DNA of 64,000 nt from NCBI RefSeq assembly GCF_032854445.1, contig NC_088300.1, forward strand, positions 49,035,682 to 49,099,681, written 5' to 3'. Position numbers and translations under genes: made by a program. Each line of letters opens with the position of its first letter. The stretch's first letter is position 1. This document shows, one piece after another, positions 61,060-64,000 of the stretch. The notes under the pieces were generated by a model that saw only the letters and a list, made by a program, of their open reading frames with translations, searched no databases and was not told where the DNA came from. This stretch comes from Liolophura sinensis (lineage: Eukaryota > Mollusca > Polyplacophora > Chitonida > Chitonidae).

Positions 61060-63482
61060 GTATAACAATACATTGGTTGAAATATGTTTTACCATTATCC
61101 CTTGAAAGCAAGACTGCTTCAGGATGTTATCCAAAATCTTTCAAACTTATTTCTTTATGAGCGATATAAACTTTAATATTCTGATGAATGTACTGTTGTT
61201 TTACTATTGCACATGATGAAGATGGCAGTGGCTCTATCAGGACATTTCAAGCCAAAGACTTATAGCCAAATGTGTACAAAACTATTCTGGAAAGTGTAAT
61301 TCAATAGTTATCCTTACTGCATGACTCTTGTGACAGTCAGGTTGAGTTGTACGCTGCTGGGTAACATGGATTCTATAGAAAACCACCCTTGATCAGCAAA
61401 AACTTTTTCAAACTGAAAACATACAAGAAAAACAGAAATTTCCCTGTTTCCCTGGACTGCAATATGATATTTTTGATAGATATTAGGATCAGAAATTGTT
61501 TTTGCCCTTGGAAGACTTACCAATAATGATCACATGACATGCTATAACAGTCACATACTTTATATCATTCTATGGAGTACTAAAGTGGGGAACAGCAAAA
61601 ATGCACCATTAATATCATACAAGAATTATACATATAATACTACAAAAGAATGCAGTAAGTTTTTCATAAGCCAAAACTGTCTACAGAATTTTAAGTTTCC
61701 CTCACTGAACCAGAGATTTAACAACAGTGCATAAGGAGGGATGGAAAACAGACCAATAAGACCAACAATTCATGCAAAAAAGCATCGACCTACAATGGTT
61801 TCTGTAAGGTTTACCCAAACATTACCAAGATTAAGACTTAGAAAAAATTTAGCCTTATTGTGTACAGAATTAAACTAATACACATACCAATGTCTATATG
61901 ACAGGGCATAAGACCACTGCATTAAGAGGTTGCCTAAGTCTTTGATACCCATTACAAAATATTACATCAAATAATAGTAATGTGTATGCATGTAGTTTAT
62001 CAAAAAATTTCTGATGCCCAAAAAGCAGACATACACTCAAAGCTAAACAAACAGTTAAGTCCATGTCAACAGCATTCAAGACAAATTTGATGAAGAATGG
62101 ACAAGTTTTTTCAGGAAAACAGAGACAGGACAACACAACCATACTAGATGTATATCTCTCCTCAAATACAGTCAAGGGGAAGGCATTAAAATAGCGAAAT
62201 AAACACAGGGATTTTTTTTCACTAGCACTGTACCATGATCATTGTTTCAAAGTCGTCTTCACAAAGAACTCTAGCCACAGGTGCAGAAATAGTGAAGAGT
62301 AAGGTGGTCAGCAGCATCATAATCCAGCTTAGCAGGAAGATCAGAGCTACAGTACTGATGCCACATGTAAGGGAAAACAAGAACAAATCAAACTCAATCA
62401 TAACTGTTAAGAATTTCCTATCCAGAAACTTACATGTAATTGCAATTAATTATCTCCTTTTGTTCACTTTACAGGTTAATTACTTGATTTTTACATCTTT
62501 AATTACTCCTTAAACAAGTGATTCAGCAGAATATACTATTCAGCTGACACATCTCTCAGTTTAGGTGAACTAGCTGTTACGTGACCTGTTTTTCTCTCAA
62601 CACAGCTTTATCTACAGCAAGACAACACAGCCTACAAGTTTTCAGTAAACACTTGCTCATCCATGTCATCACCACGAATGCTTGTTTCTTGCACACACTG
62701 TGAATTTGGTGAATCTGATCATGTTTCTCAAATTAATCCATAAAAACAACAATAATTTTATAATAAATCAGTGTAAAATTCAAAATCAGATTGAGATCAT
62801 ACATGGGTGAAATAATTTCCTCCCATCCTTTAGTATGAATAGTGCATCATAAATTGATAATTAATGGTAAATATACTGCAAACATAACCATCAAGCTAAA
62901 ATTTACATATATCCATCGTCAAGATGGTGCTTTTTATAGCACTTTCTGACAGGTAAGCCAATGGCTTTAAAGCAGTCAGAAGAGGTTACTCACATCATAA
63001 GACAGCGTCCCCCAGTGACTGAGCCACATCCCCTTTCAGTGGGGTGAGTTTTCTGACTTCCACAACATATGCCCATCCACAAACCAGTACACTGAGTCAA
63101 AAGGATCATGACTGGGGCACTTAGGAAGCTTAATGTACTCATCAAGCTGAAAGAAGCAATACCAGTACATGTAAAGGGGAAGTAACTGAAGCTTTAGAAA
63201 AATATATTAAAAGATTAAAACTTTCAGTGTATTAAATAATTGTTGCATACTTAGACAAATCAAAATAAATCATAATTTGACACCTAAATACAGAAAATTT
63301 GTTACATATATGTATATTTTATATAAGAACATTCATCATTTCATTAATTTATGTGAAAGAGGTAGACCACAGTCCATATTTAAACGATTTAGGAAATGTA
63401 ACTGCTGAATGGTGATTGTGATTTACCAGCCTCAGCAGTGATCCTTACAGGTAATCAGCTATCCCAGTTATGTAAATTGTCA
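48674..63482 (-). CDS. Prominin-like pentaspan membrane glycoprotein, 3' half
   Basis: Sixteen exons joined in phase, from 5': 63449-63482, 62994-63146, 62234-62354, 61318-61412, 60754-60835, 60050-60196, 58798-58902, 57870-57950, 57245-57304, 56166-56240, 55473-55541, 53315-53404, 50421-50539, 49136-49162, 48942-48971, 48674-48692; about 434 aa, ending TGA. Prominins sit in microvilli, cilia and other protrusions, bind cholesterol-rich membrane and shape it. In order: TM3 (LSFLSAPVMILLTQCTGLWM), cytoplasmic loop with PTERGCGSVTGG, TM4 (VALIFLLSWIMMLLTTLLF), CEDDF, a second extracellular loop with many N-x-S/T sites, KPVMDVYRAVIDKTLCEFII, TM5 (NGFWFCLGAVVF) and KYYRRM. PTERGC...GG, the Cys before TM5 and KYYRRM match vertebrate prominins. 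The second loop is about 40 aa shorter than human, so an exon may have been missed. TM1, TM2 and the first loop lie beyond the window. Confidence 0.92.
52206..53054 (-). mobile_element. Non-autonomous TTAA-flanked DNA transposon (Kolobok/piggyBac-like) with ORF remnant
   Basis: 849 bp flanked by TTAA at 52202-52205 and 53055-53058, with inverted ends AGTGACATGG and AGTGACCTGG. The minus strand at 52564-52773 encodes a 69-codon piece with a basic start (KKRRKKELNM) and SRVMIGGQFELSTLKKEMGF followed by TKHEDIAKLLLDR. This pattern recalls the N-terminal part of uncharacterised, DNA-binding-like proteins common in molluscs and cnidarians (recollection, not a search). The frame stops soon after, so no complete transposase remains. 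It lies in the prominin intron between the exons at 50421 and 53315. Confidence 0.7.
53745..54005 (+). repeat. Two diverged copies of a block with ATGCAAAT and GATTGG motifs
   Basis: Two stretches start with TATGCAAATCAC (about 53781 and 53910), and each runs on to a copy of AATGGCTGAGTAAAT or GATTGGCTGAGCAAC. A further TGCAAATCAA lies at 53736. The octamer and CCAAT-box cores could bind POU and NF-Y factors, but this may be only a decayed repeat. Prominin intron. Confidence 0.4.
54640..54960 (+). repeat. Degenerate ~75-85-bp tandem repeat
   Basis: About four units, each with an A-rich start (GAGCTAAAAAAAACCC type), a TCTAACCTTCCA-like block and an ATACAC/ACACAATACC region. Spacing varies. 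Prominin intron. Confidence 0.5.
55130..55172 (-). repeat. 43-bp SINE family A stub with 14-bp target-site duplication
   Basis: Only the extreme 3' end of family A is present (antisense TTTATTTATTTGATTGGTGT then TTTACGCCGTACTCAAGAAT). Perfect 14-bp duplications TGTTATGGGTTTTA flank it at 55116-55129 and 55173-55186. It is an extremely 5'-truncated retrotransposition event and its sequence matches the reference closely. Confidence 0.9.
55932..56075 (-). repeat. SINE family A copy, internally shortened
   Basis: Antisense tail TTTATTTATTTGATTGGTGT, then TCAAGAATATTTCACTTATA, CGACAGCAGCC, GGGCAGAGCCC, GTAGGTTGCTG and TACGGCTGGAG. The head is missing. It ends about 90 bp before the 56166-56240 prominin exon. 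Confidence 0.85.
56400..56770. repeat. Old interspersed repeat, first copy
   Basis: Shares ordered blocks with 60385-60650: CAAAACTTCAGCTC, TGTGCTTTACATGCGT, ATGCAGTACTTTT, AAGTCATG and ATTTTGTAAT. The family is unknown. Both copies are in prominin introns. Confidence 0.5.
59338..59440 (-). repeat. Diverged SINE family A copy
   Basis: Antisense TTTGATTGGTGTTTTGCGC, AAGAATATTTCACTTATA and a TAGTATTATGGTGTGCTGAA block. A still weaker copy (TGGTGCTTAACGC, GGGCAGAGGAAACC) follows at about 59505-59575. Confidence 0.75.
59704..59938 (+). repeat. Diverged ~142-bp tandem duplication
   Basis: GTAAAAGTATGTGAACAGAA, AATATCAAACTCA, GGCACATTTATA and CACCTTTT occur in the same order at about 59706-59797 and 59848-59939. 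Prominin intron. Confidence 0.75.
60385..60650. repeat. Old interspersed repeat, second copy
   Basis: Partner of 56400-56770, with TGCAAAACTTCAGCTCAATA, TTGTGCTCTACATGTGTGCA, ATGCAGTACTTTTAAAGATA, TAAGTCATGAATTTTGTAAT. In a prominin intron. Confidence 0.5.
60859..60942. repeat. (TA)n run plus two tandem ~30-bp copies
   Basis: A short TA run at about 60860-60877, then two adjacent copies of a unit containing TCACCTGAGTTTTCGTTCAT and TATACACT. They lie just upstream, on the minus strand, of the 60754-60835 exon. Confidence 0.8.
61001..61058. repeat. (TA)n microsatellite
   Basis: An uninterrupted TA run of nearly 30 dinucleotides in a prominin intron. Confidence 0.95.
63449..63482 (-). CDS. 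34-bp prominin exon before TM3
   Basis: Reads TIYITGIADYL and joins in phase (CT|C) to the TM3 exon; GTAAGG donor, acceptor ending TTGTTCAG. An in-frame stop just upstream fixes the 5' edge if the exon is real. Its small size makes this the weakest exon of the model. Confidence 0.45.
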
Positions 63483-63693
63483 CTGAACAATGTCAGGCCA
63501 GCTAACAGGAGAAGAACAGTGGCGAGTGTACTAAGCCGCATGCTAGCAGAATATTAGTATACATACCTACAACAATAGTAACCCCAATATTTCATTCCAC
63601 AATCAAAAAAGCTTGAGTGCTTACATAAAACATGCATGTGTAGACAATCTTACAAGTGCGCTGATACACCCCAAAAAGGAAGAATAATTTTTA

Positions 63694-63885
63694 ACTTTAT
63701 TTACTTGATTGGTGTTTTACGCAGTACTCAAGAATATTTCACTCAACGACAGCAGCCAGAATTATGGTGGGAGCAAACCGAATAGAGCCCAGGGAAACCC
63801 ACGACCATCCACAGGTTGTTGTTGGCAGACCTGATCATGTGCACTGGCACGCTAACCACCTCAGCCACGGAGGACCTCGGTTTTA
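63694..63885 (-). repeat. SINE family A copy with internal deletion
   Basis: Antisense tail TTGATTGGTGTTTTACGC, TACTCAAGAATATTTCACT, AATTATGGTGGGA, then CACGACCATCCACAGGTTG, with a shortened head ending AACCACCTCAGCCACGGAGG. The middle of the tRNA-related part is missing. Confidence 0.85.
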
Positions 63886-63928
63886 GATTAACACATGTTA
63901 AAGTACATTTACACTATATATACAGTGC

Positions 63929-63930
<2 letters not shown>

Positions 63931-63976
<46 letters not shown>
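63931..63976. repeat. (AT)n microsatellite
   Basis: More than 20 AT dinucleotides in the prominin intron at the right end of the window. Confidence 0.95.
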
Positions 63977-63981
<5 letters not shown>

Positions 63982-64000
63982 ATTTTTAGAATGACTCACA

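Noticed and set aside
60975-61160. Open frame with repeated Tyr-Ile
   Set aside because: Translation of the TA microsatellite.

Overview
The window looks like nuclear DNA from a lophotrochozoan invertebrate, most likely a mollusc. The genes are intron-rich with GT-AG introns and metazoan families. The introns and spacers carry many copies of tRNA-derived SINEs whose head, body and tails resemble families I know from molluscs, plus short DNA transposons and minisatellites. No bacterial operons, CRISPR arrays or virus-like elements were recognised. The species call is inference; the gene models come from codon phase across splice junctions and recognisable protein motifs.

Layout: (1) 51-5469, plus strand, the 3' part of a trypsin-fold serine protease homologue in which all three catalytic positions appear replaced. 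(2) 5470-10165, spacer with SINEs. (3) 10166-19884, plus strand, complete RNASEH2A in eight exons (320 aa). Its last intron carries a minisatellite of 58-bp units grown out of the exon 7/intron 7 border. (4) 19885-23366, spacer with repeats. (5) 23367-25289, plus strand, an alpha-tubulin gene lacking only the separate Met exon. (6) 25526-29135, spacer with a terminal-inverted-repeat element and a near-perfect 210-bp palindrome. (7) 29136-38406, plus strand, an NMNAT gene in nine exons (346 aa), with a possible alternative last exon at 45365-45460. (8) 45461-48673, convergent spacer. (9) 48674 to beyond 64000, minus strand, the 3' half of a prominin gene: 16 exons from just before TM3 to the C-terminus, ending in three tiny cytoplasmic-tail exons.

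The genes are unrelated in function: ribonucleotide excision from DNA (RNASEH2A), microtubules (alpha-tubulin), NAD synthesis (NMNAT), membrane protrusions (prominin) and a secreted non-catalytic protease fold. The novelty is mostly structural: an intron expanding by copying its own splice donor, truncated SINEs with clear target-site duplications, several non-autonomous DNA transposons, and a protease fold that has lost its triad.
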